Assembly: GCA_009700405.1 (NCBI GenBank)
Contig: WLMD01000007.1
Location: 1 to 26,038 of the forward strand
Direction of reading: 5' to 3'
From: Actinomycetota bacterium
GTDB lineage: Bacteria; Actinomycetota; Actinomycetes; Nanopelagicales; Nanopelagicaceae
Length of the DNA stretch: 26,038 nucleotides
A program made the translations under genes and the position numbers. The stretch's first letter is position 1; each line of letters starts with the position of its first letter. Below are positions 8,023 through 16,065 of the stretch, piece after piece. Below the pieces are notes generated by a model, which was given only the letters and a program-made list of their open reading frames with translations, did not search any database and was not told the origin of the DNA.

Positions 8023-9068
8023 CGACTCGTCTTTCTCTCACTTAAGAAACGTGCAGTTACAAATAGGATCAAAACGATAACGATGAGAACGAAAATTCCG
8101 GCCCATGCTCGGGTCACAGATTCAGCAGATCCAACGGCAAAAGATTTCCAAATATAGAAAGGTAGAGAACCCATTGGTCCGCTAAATGGATTGGCGTTGA
8201 CGGTTTCGCCGCCGCCAGTGAGCAGAACAATTGGCGCAGTTTCACCAGCCACACGTGCAATTCCGAGGATAACTGCGGTTACTAAACCTGTACGGGCAGC
8301 AGGCAAAACAACCATTGCAACTGTGCGCCATTGCGTCCCACCTAATGCAACACCGGCTTCGCGGAGATCGTTGGGAATTAAAAGTAGGACTTCTTCTGAG
8401 GTACGTGCAATCGTTGGAATCATAAGAATCGAAAGCGCCAAAGATCCGACAAATCCGGAATAGGCCTTAGTCAACGGATAAACAATTGCCGAGAGAATAA
8501 ATAGACCAGCAACAATTGATGGGACGCCGCTCATCGCCTGCACTAGGAAACGAATCGGACCAGCGAAGCGCCCTTTTATTTCCGTGAGATAGAGAGCTGT
8601 AAGAATGCCAATCGGCAAACTAATAACTAATGCAATTAAAACCAATATTGATGTGCCAGTTAAAGCGTGAAGTAATCCGCCTTGGTTAATTGGATCATTC
8701 ACGCTATTCATCTTCATATCGTGGGTTAATAGTCCCCAGTGCAGGCCTCCTCGGCCACGGTTAAATACAGTTACCAAAATGCTTAAGATCGGCAGGAGTG
8801 CAACCACTAATCCCAATGTAACCACGCCCCGCGCAATCGCATCTTTACCTGCAGAGATTCCTCTACTAGCAAGATGGATAAAGAAATCTGCAGCGATATA
8901 AATGATGAAGTACAGAGCGAAGTAAGCCAGTTTTCCCTTGAGTGGCGTGATTGCTACCAGACCGTAAGTGGCAATTGCTGAACCAACGATTGTTGCAGCA
9001 TTGATAGCACGCTCTTTAGGTGTAGCCAGCCAAGGTTTTTGCGGCTTAATAGCTGTAGGAGTGCTCAT
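8019..9068 (-). CDS. pstA: Phosphate ABC transporter permease PstA
   Basis: A 349-residue integral membrane protein forming half of the phosphate channel. The cytoplasmic coupling motif EAGVALGGTQWRTV (238-250) followed by VLP is the EAA loop that docks on PstB. The core MetI-type domain covers about residues 135-340. Two extra hydrophobic segments (about 25-65) precede the core helices; I recall this N-terminal extension in Streptomyces-like PstA proteins, so it supports an actinobacterial origin. The start and stop codons overlap pstC and pstB respectively as ATGA, so pstC, pstA and pstB are translationally coupled. Confidence 0.94.
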   Translation of the reverse strand: MSTPTAIKPQKPWLATPKERAINAATIVGSAIATYGLVAITPLKGKLAYFALYFIIYIAADFFIHLASRGISAGKDAIARGVVTLGLVVALLPILSILVTVFNRGRGGLHWGLLTHDMKMNSVNDPINQGGLLHALTGTSILVLIALVISLPIGILTALYLTEIKGRFAGPIRFLVQAMSGVPSIVAGLFILSAIVYPLTKAYSGFVGSLALSILMIPTIARTSEEVLLLIPNDLREAGVALGGTQWRTVAMVVLPAARTGLVTAVILGIARVAGETAPIVLLTGGGETVNANPFSGPMGSLPFYIWKSFAVGSAESVTRAWAGIFVLIVIVLILFVTARFLSERKTSR

Positions 9069-10066
9069 CGGCCGGACTTCCCTGTGCGCTTAACAATAAA
9101 GTTGGCAATTGAATTGACAATGAGTGTGAGTAAAAAGAGAACTAAGCCTGCTGCCATTAGCGCTTTGATTTCTGCCGGACCAGCATCTCCGAACTTTAGG
9201 AGAATCATTGAGGCCACATTTCCACCCGCACCAACAAGTATGTGCCAATTAACCTGATAGACGATATTGAGAACGGTGTACACGGCAACCGTTTCTCCCA
9301 TTGCGCGTCCGAGGCCCAACATCGCCCCTCCAACAACACCACTTCGTCCGTACGGAAGAGCTACTGCCTTGATCATGGCCCACCGTGTTGCACCTAATGC
9401 ATATGCAGCTTGAACGCGATCAAGTGGAGTCTGTGAAAAGATCTCTCGGGCAACAGATGTGATAATCGGAATAATCATTACTGCCAAAACCACTCCAGCT
9501 ACAAATGGTGAGCGAGTGAAAACTGGAACTTCCATTTTAAAAAATGGAATGAAACCTAAGTACTTATGGAGAAGTTTTCCCCAGTATTCAACAGAAGGCA
9601 TTAAGACGAAGAAGCCCCACAATCCAAAAAGGATTGACGGAAAAGCTGCCATTAAATCTATTACAGCAACCATAAATTTCTTCAACCGTGGCGATGCATA
9701 AAAATTGAGGAAGAGAGCCGAGAAAACCGAAATAGGCACTGCAATAACTACTGCGACTAGAGAACATAAAATTGTTCCGATGAGCATGGCCGCAATTCCA
9801 AATTTCGTCTGGTCAGCGATCATGTTTCCTGCATCGTCTGTAATCAAAGCCCATTCACTGCCTGTAATAAAATAGAAACCTTGCGAGCGCAAAACCGAGA
9901 AGCCTTGATAGGTCAGGAAAGCAAATATGAGGCCTAGGATTACAAGGGAGGAAAGACCACCACTTGTTACGACCCCACGAAATACGCGATCTGAAAAACG
10001 CGGGACACTCGTTAGCTCACGCGGTGGCGGAGGCGACTTCATAGGTTCGACGAGTGTTTGGCTCAC
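9065..10066 (-). CDS. pstC: Phosphate ABC transporter permease PstC
   Basis: A 333-residue membrane protein forming the other half of the phosphate channel. There is one hydrophobic segment near 38-55, a periplasmic loop, and a five-helix permease core. The coupling loop reads AAYALGATRWAMIKAVALP, and the signature GLGRAMGETVAVY follows. The first codon is GTG (MSQTLVEPM). Only a weak AGGA-like sequence precedes it, and the next in-frame ATG eight codons later has no better site. It is the first gene of pstCAB and starts 28 nt from the nearest PHO-box-like unit, so the mRNA leader should be short. Confidence 0.94.
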   Translation of the reverse strand: MSQTLVEPMKSPPPPRELTSVPRFSDRVFRGVVTSGGLSSLVILGLIFAFLTYQGFSVLRSQGFYFITGSEWALITDDAGNMIADQTKFGIAAMLIGTILCSLVAVVIAVPISVFSALFLNFYASPRLKKFMVAVIDLMAAFPSILFGLWGFFVLMPSVEYWGKLLHKYLGFIPFFKMEVPVFTRSPFVAGVVLAVMIIPIITSVAREIFSQTPLDRVQAAYALGATRWAMIKAVALPYGRSGVVGGAMLGLGRAMGETVAVYTVLNIVYQVNWHILVGAGGNVASMILLKFGDAGPAEIKALMAAGLVLFLLTLIVNSIANFIVKRTGKSGR

Positions 10067-10094
10067 GGGGCAATCCTGTTGCTAATTGCCTGAA

Positions 10095-10127
10095 ATTAGG
10101 TGATTTCAAGGTTACGAGAAGGTGAAC
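10095..10127 (-). promoter_or_regulatory. PHO-box-like 11-nt direct repeats upstream of pstC
   Basis: On the minus strand three adjacent 11-nt units read GTTCACCTTCT, CGTAACCTTGA and AATCACCTAAT. All three have ACCT at positions 5-8, and the first begins with the canonical GTTCACC. This is the architecture of the PHO box bound by PhoP-class response regulators in actinobacteria such as Streptomyces. It lies in the 115-nt gap shared with the divergent orn gene, close to the pstC GTG. It implies induction of pstCAB under phosphate limitation. No gene for the regulator is in the window. Confidence 0.72.
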
Positions 10128-10181
10128 GAGCGATGAAAAGAAGTAGTTCGCTAATGCGCTCCTATGACCTAAAGTTCATCC

Positions 10182-10796
10182 ATGGCAAATGAATCTGCGC
10201 ACCTAATCTGGATCGATTGCGAAATGACTGGCCTCTCCCTTGAGAATGACGCCCTAGTCGAAATCGCCGTATTGGTCACCGACTCCGACCTCAACATTGT
10301 CGGTGATGGAGTAGACCTAGTTATCCATACAAGCACCCATCAATTGGCTCAAATGAATGACTTTGTGACAAAGATGCACACCGATTCGGGATTAATAACT
10401 GAAATCCCTCATGGCACAACTCTCGTCGCGGCGGAAGATGCCATCATCGCCTACCTTGAAAGCGCATCCACTCAGGCAGGGAAATCCCCTTTGGCCGGCA
10501 ACTCCGTGAGCGTAGATCGAAGCTTCATCGCCAGAGATATGCCTCGACTCAATGATTACCTGCACTACAGGACAATCGATGTTTCCTCTATCAAAGAATT
10601 GGCACGCCGTTGGCACCCACGGGTGTATTTCAACTCCCCTGCAAAGACTGGTAACCACAGAGCCTTGGGAGATATCCAAGATTCCATCAACGAACTCAAG
10701 TACTACCGCGAAGCGATATTCGCCCCAGCCCCAGGTCCGGAGACCGAACTCCTGCGAGAAATCGCGCAGAAATACTCAGCAAGTGAGCCTCAATAA
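10182..10796 (+). CDS. orn: Oligoribonuclease
   Basis: A 204-residue DEDDh-type 3'-5' exonuclease that degrades two- to five-nucleotide RNA fragments, including pGpG, to mononucleotides. The catalytic set is visible: Asp12 and Glu14 in WIDCEMTGL, Asp112 in SVDRSFI, and His159 and Asp164 in NHRALGDI. The segments YRTIDVSSIKELARRW and ALGDIQDSI are typical of Orn. Size and motif order match the family. No Shine-Dalgarno sequence precedes the ATG. A TATGAC-like hexamer about 15 nt upstream would give a very short leader, which is common in actinobacteria. It is divergent from pstC and followed by tRNA-His and ppa. Confidence 0.95.
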   Translation: MANESAHLIWIDCEMTGLSLENDALVEIAVLVTDSDLNIVGDGVDLVIHTSTHQLAQMNDFVTKMHTDSGLITEIPHGTTLVAAEDAIIAYLESASTQAGKSPLAGNSVSVDRSFIARDMPRLNDYLHYRTIDVSSIKELARRWHPRVYFNSPAKTGNHRALGDIQDSINELKYYREAIFAPAPGPETELLREIAQKYSASEPQ

Positions 10797-10844
10797 AACG
10801 AATGTGAGCAGGGCCGTTGGTGCAGGTAGTATGTGCCACGCATG

Positions 10845-10920
10845 GTGGACGTAGCTCAGCTGGTAGAGCACCCGGTTGTGGTCCGGGATGTCGCGGGTTC
10901 GAGCCCCGTCGTTCACCCCA
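10845..10920 (+). tRNA. tRNA-His (anticodon GUG)
   Basis: Acceptor GTGGACG pairs with CGTTCAC (one G-U). The D arm is GCTC...GAGC. The anticodon stem CCCGG/CCGGG holds loop TTGTGGT with anticodon GTG. The T loop is TTCGAGC. The base before position 1 is G, matching the extra G-1 of tRNA-His, and the discriminator is C as expected. CCA is encoded at 10918-10920, unlike the other two tRNAs here. Confidence 0.96.
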
Positions 10921-10964
10921 AGCTTTTCCCCTCTATTGAGGTATTTGATTGACAGGAGCACGCC

Positions 10965-11459
10965 ATGGATATGACTTTCGATGTCATTGTTGAGATTCCC
11001 GCAGGTAGTCGAAACAAATATGAAGTCGACCATGAAACCGGCAAGATCCGATTAGACCGCATGCTCTTCACATCAACTCGTTATCCATGGGATTACGGAT
11101 TTGTTGATGACACCCTTGGTCAAGATGGAGATCCATTAGATGCGCTAGTCATGTTGGATGAACCAACATTTCCTGGATGCGTTGTTAAATGCCGCGTTAT
11201 CGGAATGTTTCGCATGACCGATGAAGCCGGTGGAGATGACAAGTTGCTCTGTGTGCCAGCTGGCGATGTTCGCAAAGAACATCTTCGCGAAATTACTGAC
11301 GTGCCCGAATTCGATCGCCTTGAAATCAAGCACTTCTTTGAGGTCTACAAAGATCTAGAGCCAGGCAAAAGCGTTGAAGGTGCGATGTGGGTTGGGCGCG
11401 AAGAAGCTCAAGAGGAAATCCGCAATTCATATGCACGTTATGACGCAACGCCTCACTAA
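10965..11459 (+). CDS. ppa: Family I inorganic pyrophosphatase
   Basis: A 164-residue soluble enzyme hydrolysing pyrophosphate to two phosphates, which pulls biosynthetic reactions forward. The family I signature DGDPLDALV (54-62) carries the metal-binding aspartates Asp54, Asp56 and Asp59. Other conserved pieces are EIPAGSRNKYE (10-20), RYPWDYGF (39-46) and a Lys/Asp-rich C-terminal half. The length is normal for bacterial homohexameric forms. AGGAG lies 6 nt before the first ATG, which fixes the start over the ATG two codons later. Its stop codon overlaps the stop of the convergent HNH gene. The location near pst is consistent with phosphate metabolism, but the gene is housekeeping. Confidence 0.96.
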   Translation: MDMTFDVIVEIPAGSRNKYEVDHETGKIRLDRMLFTSTRYPWDYGFVDDTLGQDGDPLDALVMLDEPTFPGCVVKCRVIGMFRMTDEAGGDDKLLCVPAGDVRKEHLREITDVPEFDRLEIKHFFEVYKDLEPGKSVEGAMWVGREEAQEEIRNSYARYDATPH

Positions 11460-12121
11460 CCCTTTGGAATAAGCTCTCCAGGGCACTTACTCAAGATTGC
11501 TGCAATGGCAACTTTCTCTGCGCTCGTCATCCATATTGCATTTTTTGCTTTGACTGCCACTTGCCTTGCCACATATTTGCATCGATAACTCTTGAGCGGC
11601 GGTAACCATGTGGCCGCATCTCCATCACTCTTTTGAGAATTGAGGCGACCCATCACTGCCAACAAATTCAATGGATCATTTGCAAAAGCGGTGCGCTTTT
11701 CAAGAGTCAATTTGAAGGCTCCCTTTTGCCAAGCATCTGAAAGGGCAACAACATGATCTATCTGAACATCCAAACTCGTACCAACTCCACGAGTGAATGG
11801 AACGGCGCTTCCCGAATATGGATCTCGTAAAATCCCAGATTCAACCATGCAATTGTGGGTCCCTGGCCGATAAACAACTGCAACTAAATCTCGAGTCAGA
11901 ATATCGTTTCGCGTATCGCACCCGTTATGGTCGACATCAGTCCATGCCGGGCCAAATTGTGCTCGGGAATAGCCCGTCTTGGGAGCTCGACCTTTGACCA
12001 CAATTTGCTCTAGCACCTTGGATGCCACGGATTCCTGCTTCAAGGCAACCGCTGTGGAAGCAGGGGTACCTGTGAATAGTAGGATTGGGATCAGCAAGGG
12101 GCCAAAAACCCGCATCCGCAT
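11456..12121 (-). CDS. Secreted HNH endonuclease family protein (DUF1524-like)
   Basis: A protein of 221 residues from the preferred ATG, with a signal peptide (MRMRVF, hydrophobic core, small residues near AST-AVA). The catalytic core resembles the DUF1524/GmrSD-type HNH domain common in secreted actinobacterial proteins: an IDHVVALSDAW motif giving the His-Asp pair, then NDPLNLLAV, then a Lys-Ser-Asp-Gly-Asp stretch and TWLPP. Cys pairs suggest disulfides outside the cell. The likely role is cleavage of extracellular DNA, possibly for nutrient (including phosphate) scavenging; that role is inference. An in-frame TTG 45 nt upstream would spoil the signal peptide. A TATGTT box ends 11 nt before the ATG and there is no SD, so the mRNA may be nearly leaderless. 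The gene converges on ppa, overlapping by 4 nt. Confidence 0.8.
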   Translation of the reverse strand: MRMRVFGPLLIPILLFTGTPASTAVALKQESVASKVLEQIVVKGRAPKTGYSRAQFGPAWTDVDHNGCDTRNDILTRDLVAVVYRPGTHNCMVESGILRDPYSGSAVPFTRGVGTSLDVQIDHVVALSDAWQKGAFKLTLEKRTAFANDPLNLLAVMGRLNSQKSDGDAATWLPPLKSYRCKYVARQVAVKAKNAIWMTSAEKVAIAAILSKCPGELIPKG

Positions 12122-12211
12122 ATGAGTCACGTAACATATGGTGGTGCCATGAGCGTGGCTAAACAAAGACCGCCACGCTGATAGGGTCTGACCCGCACGT
12201 TATGAAGTTCG

Positions 12212-12284
12212 GCGTTCTTAGCTCAGTTGGTAGAGCAGGTGACTCTTAATCACCGGGTCGGGGGTTCGAGTCCCTCAGGACGCA
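12212..12284 (+). tRNA. tRNA-Lys (anticodon CUU)
   Basis: A 73-nt cloverleaf: acceptor GCGTTCT with AGGACGC (one G-U), D arm GCTC...GAGC, anticodon stem GGTGA/TCACC with loop CTCTTAA giving anticodon CTT, and T arm GGGGG-TTCGAGT-CCCTC. The discriminator is A and CCA is not encoded. Confidence 0.96.
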
Positions 12285-12388
12285 CTCACGATTTATTTTC
12301 TATTCGGCTTGCCACCATCGATCCTAATTAGAGGAATACTCTCGCTCAATGATGCATAAGAACTTAACCCAAGCGCGGTAACACAAGC

Positions 12389-13567
12389 ATGACAAAAACA
12401 AGATTGGCCCTCCTTCTCATAGGAGTATCCATTGTCGCTAACACCACTTACTTCTCCTCCGCCCAGGCAGCAGCAGTGTGCACTCGATCTCCCGATGCCC
12501 CGGTGGTCACTTTCATATATCCAGAATCTGGAAGCGGGCCAATCTTCACTTCCACTCCAGCAATAACTGGTGAACTGGCAACATCAATGTCCATTGGCTA
12601 TAGCGCGCTACCGAAAAACAGATCTGACTTCGACAAGTGGACAAATTTACCGTGGATAGATATTTCGGATGTAAGAAAAAGCTTCATACTGGATTCGAAC
12701 TCGTTGGGACTCATTGATCCATCGAAAATATTTGTATACAGCTGGGCAGCAAATTCCTGTGGTACTTCGGCTCCAGCGATGATGCCTGTAATTCTATTTA
12801 CTCGTGCAGCGCAGAAACTACAAGTTAACGATGCTGACTATGGTGGAGAATCAATCAAATTAATACCCGGTCAAGCAGAGATTAGAAGTGATTCGAATCT
12901 TCCATTAGCCGGCGTATTGCAAACACCAAAAATCTGCACCGTAGCAGCGGGCGTAAGAGGCGCTTCCAATTATTTAACGGTATACCCGCTTTCTGAAGGT
13001 GAGTGCAAAGTTCTGGTATCAAATCCAGGAACCGAACAGATCGAATCGCTTTCTCAGGTTATTACAATTACCTTCGCGAAAGCTCATCAATACCTGTCAG
13101 TTACCTACAACGGTGCAAATAACGTCGTCGATACCGGAAGCATTATGACTGAAGGCGGCGGAGTCATGGATATCGTCGGAAAATATCCAAGTCCGGAGAT
13201 GGGATCGGGACACATTTCAACTAAGGACTCTCTGGTCTCTTCCACTCCAGGCATTTGCACAGTCAGGGTCTCTAAAGACCTCGCTCAATTCAAGGTTGTC
13301 GGTTACAACATTTTCGCTCATGGGCAAGGAGCCTGCACGTTGCGTTATAAGAGTGCAGCTAACACTCAGTATTTAGCAGCGAATACAACTCTCAAATTCA
13401 CATTTAAGAAATTGAAACAACATATGAATGTCTTCACCAAAAATCAACGGCTTTGGTGTACTCGCGTTCTTAATGAAGTTTTAGAACTCTTGGATATCCC
13501 TTATAAAACGTTGAGTGGGAAGCCCAATGTTTGCCCACTTGGATATATAAAGGATGAGACTCCTTAG
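12389..13567 (+). CDS. Secreted protein with two Ig-like Cys modules and a CPxGY tail, function unknown
   Basis: A 392-residue exported protein with a signal peptide (cleavage near AQA/A, residue 27). After a less clear N-terminal region (about 30-135, Cys31 and Cys124) come two diverged copies of one module, about 136-229 and 228-338. Each opens with an F-T/A-x-x-x-Q-x-L-x-V strand and holds TPxICTV followed by a G-E/A-C strand (Cys183/Cys206 and Cys290/Cys316, likely disulfides). I recall this pattern from repeat modules of actinobacterial surface proteins. A third F-T-F-K-K...Q-H opener begins at 337 and leads into the tail with Cys357 and SGKPNVCPLGYIK (376-388). The tail resembles the end of the secreted protein at 18489-18980. 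There is no membrane anchor or LPXTG. No SD is visible. A role in surface adhesion or scaffolding is a guess. Confidence 0.75.
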   Translation: MTKTRLALLLIGVSIVANTTYFSSAQAAAVCTRSPDAPVVTFIYPESGSGPIFTSTPAITGELATSMSIGYSALPKNRSDFDKWTNLPWIDISDVRKSFILDSNSLGLIDPSKIFVYSWAANSCGTSAPAMMPVILFTRAAQKLQVNDADYGGESIKLIPGQAEIRSDSNLPLAGVLQTPKICTVAAGVRGASNYLTVYPLSEGECKVLVSNPGTEQIESLSQVITITFAKAHQYLSVTYNGANNVVDTGSIMTEGGGVMDIVGKYPSPEMGSGHISTKDSLVSSTPGICTVRVSKDLAQFKVVGYNIFAHGQGACTLRYKSAANTQYLAANTTLKFTFKKLKQHMNVFTKNQRLWCTRVLNEVLELLDIPYKTLSGKPNVCPLGYIKDETP

Positions 13568-13626
13568 TCGCATGCAATGGCCTACTAACTAAAGCGCTCC
13601 TCAAATACCTAATGAGTCCTAGGTGA

Positions 13627-13836
13627 CTATTTCCCCTTACTCCATACTTTAGAAGTGTAAATAATTGGCGGCACCATTAAGCCGAAGGCAACACCACCGC
13701 ATAATAACTTCACCCAAATAGGCGCGTTGGTCGTTCCTTCTTCATAACCTAAGAATGCATACAAAGCTTCACCGGCTACCATGCCAGCCACGAAACCAAC
13801 CGGAATTAAGCCTATGGAAATAACTTTCTTGTTCAT
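13627..13836 (-). CDS. Small two-helix membrane protein, unknown function
   Basis: A 69-residue protein with two hydrophobic segments (about 5-29 and 44-60), separated by an acidic loop (GYEEGTTN) and closed by a basic tail (KVWSKGK). The topology suggests both ends in the cytoplasm. An AGAGAGG lies about 10 nt before the ATG, supporting translation. I do not recognise the family. It stands alone, between the end of the secreted protein gene and a hairpin-containing spacer. Confidence 0.6.
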   Translation of the reverse strand: MNKKVISIGLIPVGFVAGMVAGEALYAFLGYEEGTTNAPIWVKLLCGGVAFGLMVPPIIYTSKVWSKGK

Positions 13837-13912
13837 TTCTACACGACCTCTCTAGGCTGCCGCTTCGTACTTACGTTAATTATCCAACACGCTAACCTCA
13901 GTCGTCTATGGT

Positions 13913-13941
13913 AATCATGATTCTCTAAAGTATTTTTAGAG
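13913..13941. terminator. Hairpin in the spacer downstream of the MFS gene
   Basis: CTCTAAA and TTTAGAG form a perfect 7-bp stem around a 5-nt loop (13923-13941). It directly abuts the 10-nt palindrome AATCATGATT (13913-13922). It lies about 35 nt beyond the stop of the minus-strand MFS gene. There is no long T-run, so a terminator is likely but unproven; the adjacent palindrome could instead be a regulator site. Confidence 0.45.
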
Positions 13942-13975
13942 CCTGGATTAAAGAAAAAGCCTTACAGAAACTTGA

Positions 13976-15142
13976 TCAGGAGTTGCTTGTCACTCTTGAT
14001 TGATGTGCTTCACTAAGTCCCAAACGGCGCCATAACAAGTATGCGAAAACAAGTATTACCGGAAGCATCAGATATCCAGCAACAAATCCTGCGTTATCAA
14101 AGACTATTGCCAGAACAAATGGTGACAATCCATATGAAAATGCGGTACCCATCATGTACCGGGAAATTCTGTAGGAGGGATCAGGAAATCCCTCTGACAC
14201 TTGAAAGACGCCTGAGACAAAAAGTGGTGAGCTTCCTGCACCAGCGATGAACAAGCCAGCCATTGTTATCGAAGGAGAATTTGTAATACAAATAACTGCA
14301 ACTCCAACAAAATAAAAGAGGATAGCCAGATGCATGATTCTTTTGACCCTAAGATTGAGAATTGCCAGTCCAATGCGGCATCCAGCAATCGAAATGCTCA
14401 AAAGAGCCGAACCAAAAGCACCCAATGCCACGCCTGCGCCTCGGCTGATTAATAAGTCAATTGCCCAAAAGCCAACCCCTATGTCAAGAAATGACATCAT
14501 CAGTCCCAATAGGAATATTTTGTACTTAACGCCTTGATCTGTGGAGTTAGTAACTACCGTGCTCGCCTTTACAGGAGCAACGATAAATTTAACTCGCCAA
14601 ATCATAAATAGAGATATTGGCGATAGAAGTACTGCACCGATAAAAATCGGTAGCCTCCAACCTAAGTCTGCATGGAGGGACACGCTCATAAAGAAGATCG
14701 CGCTGGCACCTACAGCCGCTTGGATTCCGCTCTGAATGAAAATTCTACGTAGTGAAGGTTTATCGTCGTGAGAAATTTCGGCCAAACTTATTGCGTTCAC
14801 AATTGTTTGCGAGAGGGCAGCAATTCCACAGCTTGGGATAGTGATCCAAATGGACTGGCCAAGAAGGAGTCCCAAAGAGCCTACTAATATGACAAGAATC
14901 GATAATCGCATCACAATCTCACGACTGAGCTTCTCCACAAGTCGACCTGCAAAAAGAGCGCCGAGGACTGCGCCAAGACCCGTTGAAATACTATGAAAAC
15001 TGGCCAACGTACGGCTGATTCCAAAATCGATTCTGATGAGGGGTATGGCAGTGCCAGCCGCCCACAACAAGTAGGAACCAAAAGCTGCTTGAAACATTAG
15101 TGCTTGAAAGGTGCTCGGGCGCCGCATCACATTTGCCACCAT
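13976..15142 (-). CDS. MFS transporter, substrate unknown
   Basis: A 388-residue membrane protein with about 12 hydrophobic helices in two halves. The loop after helix 2 carries GRLVEKLSREIVMR, a degenerate MFS motif A, and a basic cytoplasmic linker sits near residues 190-210. The first helix pair (FGSYLLWAAGTAIPLI, then FGISRTLASFHSISTGLGAVLGALFAG) is typical of small-molecule MFS permeases. A GGGGGGAT purine-rich site lies about 9 nt before the ATG. It follows the ABC-2 exporter genes after 125 nt on the same strand and may be read with them. The substrate and direction of transport cannot be told. Confidence 0.82.
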   Translation of the reverse strand: MVANVMRRPSTFQALMFQAAFGSYLLWAAGTAIPLIRIDFGISRTLASFHSISTGLGAVLGALFAGRLVEKLSREIVMRLSILVILVGSLGLLLGQSIWITIPSCGIAALSQTIVNAISLAEISHDDKPSLRRIFIQSGIQAAVGASAIFFMSVSLHADLGWRLPIFIGAVLLSPISLFMIWRVKFIVAPVKASTVVTNSTDQGVKYKIFLLGLMMSFLDIGVGFWAIDLLISRGAGVALGAFGSALLSISIAGCRIGLAILNLRVKRIMHLAILFYFVGVAVICITNSPSITMAGLFIAGAGSSPLFVSGVFQVSEGFPDPSYRISRYMMGTAFSYGLSPFVLAIVFDNAGFVAGYLMLPVILVFAYLLWRRLGLSEAHQSRVTSNS

Positions 15143-15267
15143 AGTGGGTTATCCCCCCGTGACCTGGTATCTATAACCGGAAATAGGAGAGTCGGATGCA
15201 AATGAGCCCAGTAATAAACATTTGAGAGGGCTAATCAAGGCAAGTCGCTATCGCACTTGGTTACAAC

Positions 15268-16065
15268 TCAAGGCGTGTTTATATCTTTTCTGTCGAATAC
15301 AACAACTGCCATCACAAGTAAAACAACTCCGCCTGCCAGCAATTTTAGAATTCCAGGAACATCAAATCCGTTAAACAGCGGCAAAGAGCCCAATCCCCAT
15401 TGCATCGGGTTGTAAGGAGTAATGGAGTCGAAGTTTTCCACCAATGCTGAGAGTGAATAGATCAAGAATGTCACAAGAGCAATTCCCGTTACGACACCGA
15501 CGGCAGCGCCTTTTCGTCTACTAAAGGCTCCCACCACGAAAGATATTCCAGTAAAAAAGATTCCAAGAGAGATGCTGGAAAATGTCGCAGCAAGAAGTTT
15601 ATCGGACGCTATTTCCATATCTACGCGTCCTCTTAAAATTAAAATCAATGCCATTGCTAAGAATCCTAGGATTGAAATAGCAGAAACTGTGGCTAATATT
15701 TTGGAGATTAATATCCGCGTCCTAGAAATAGGCAGTGTGAAAAGTAAGTCAGCCGTACCTTCGTCCTCCTCCTCAGCCGTTGCTCCGGCCCCCCACGTGG
15801 CGCCGACGGCGATGATGAGTAGCGGGATCATCATGCTGTAAAGCTCTGTGGAAAGAAATCCAGGGCCAGATGTGTAATCCTGCATACGAAATATTTTGCG
15901 AATAGTGTCAGGGAACGTATCCAAGAAACTCTGCATCGTTGATTTATTCTTTGAAACACTGGGGAATATAGACATCTGAATTACGATTAAGAACGTCAAA
16001 GTCAGGGTCCATGCAAGGCAACTCTTCCAGTGGTCCCGCCATGTTTTCAAGAACAGAATTCTCAT
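15268..16065 (-). CDS. ABC-2 type transporter permease
   Basis: A 265-residue integral membrane protein with six hydrophobic segments (about 17-36, 75-92, 118-142, 160-183, 190-212, 238-256). A large extracytoplasmic loop lies between the first two. The segment EEEDEGTADLLFTLPISRTRILISK (97-121) is the cytoplasmic coupling element typical of ABC-2 exporter permeases. It pairs with the ATPase encoded immediately upstream: its ATG overlaps the ATPase TGA as ATGA. Such two-gene exporters often move antibiotics, lipids or peptides, or take part in envelope stress defence. The substrate is unknown. Confidence 0.88.
   Translation of the reverse strand: MRILFLKTWRDHWKSCLAWTLTLTFLIVIQMSIFPSVSKNKSTMQSFLDTFPDTIRKIFRMQDYTSGPGFLSTELYSMMIPLLIIAVGATWGAGATAEEEDEGTADLLFTLPISRTRILISKILATVSAISILGFLAMALILILRGRVDMEIASDKLLAATFSSISLGIFFTGISFVVGAFSRRKGAAVGVVTGIALVTFLIYSLSALVENFDSITPYNPMQWGLGSLPLFNGFDVPGILKLLAGGVVLLVMAVVVFDRKDINTP

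Noticed and set aside
12122..12166. TTG start extending the HNH nuclease
   Set aside because: It adds 15 residues before a normal signal peptide and overlaps the promoter-like TATGTT.
14041..14250. Open frame on the plus strand inside the MFS gene
   Set aside because: It is antisense to a clear transporter gene, has no recognisable protein features and no ribosome site; it is a shadow frame.
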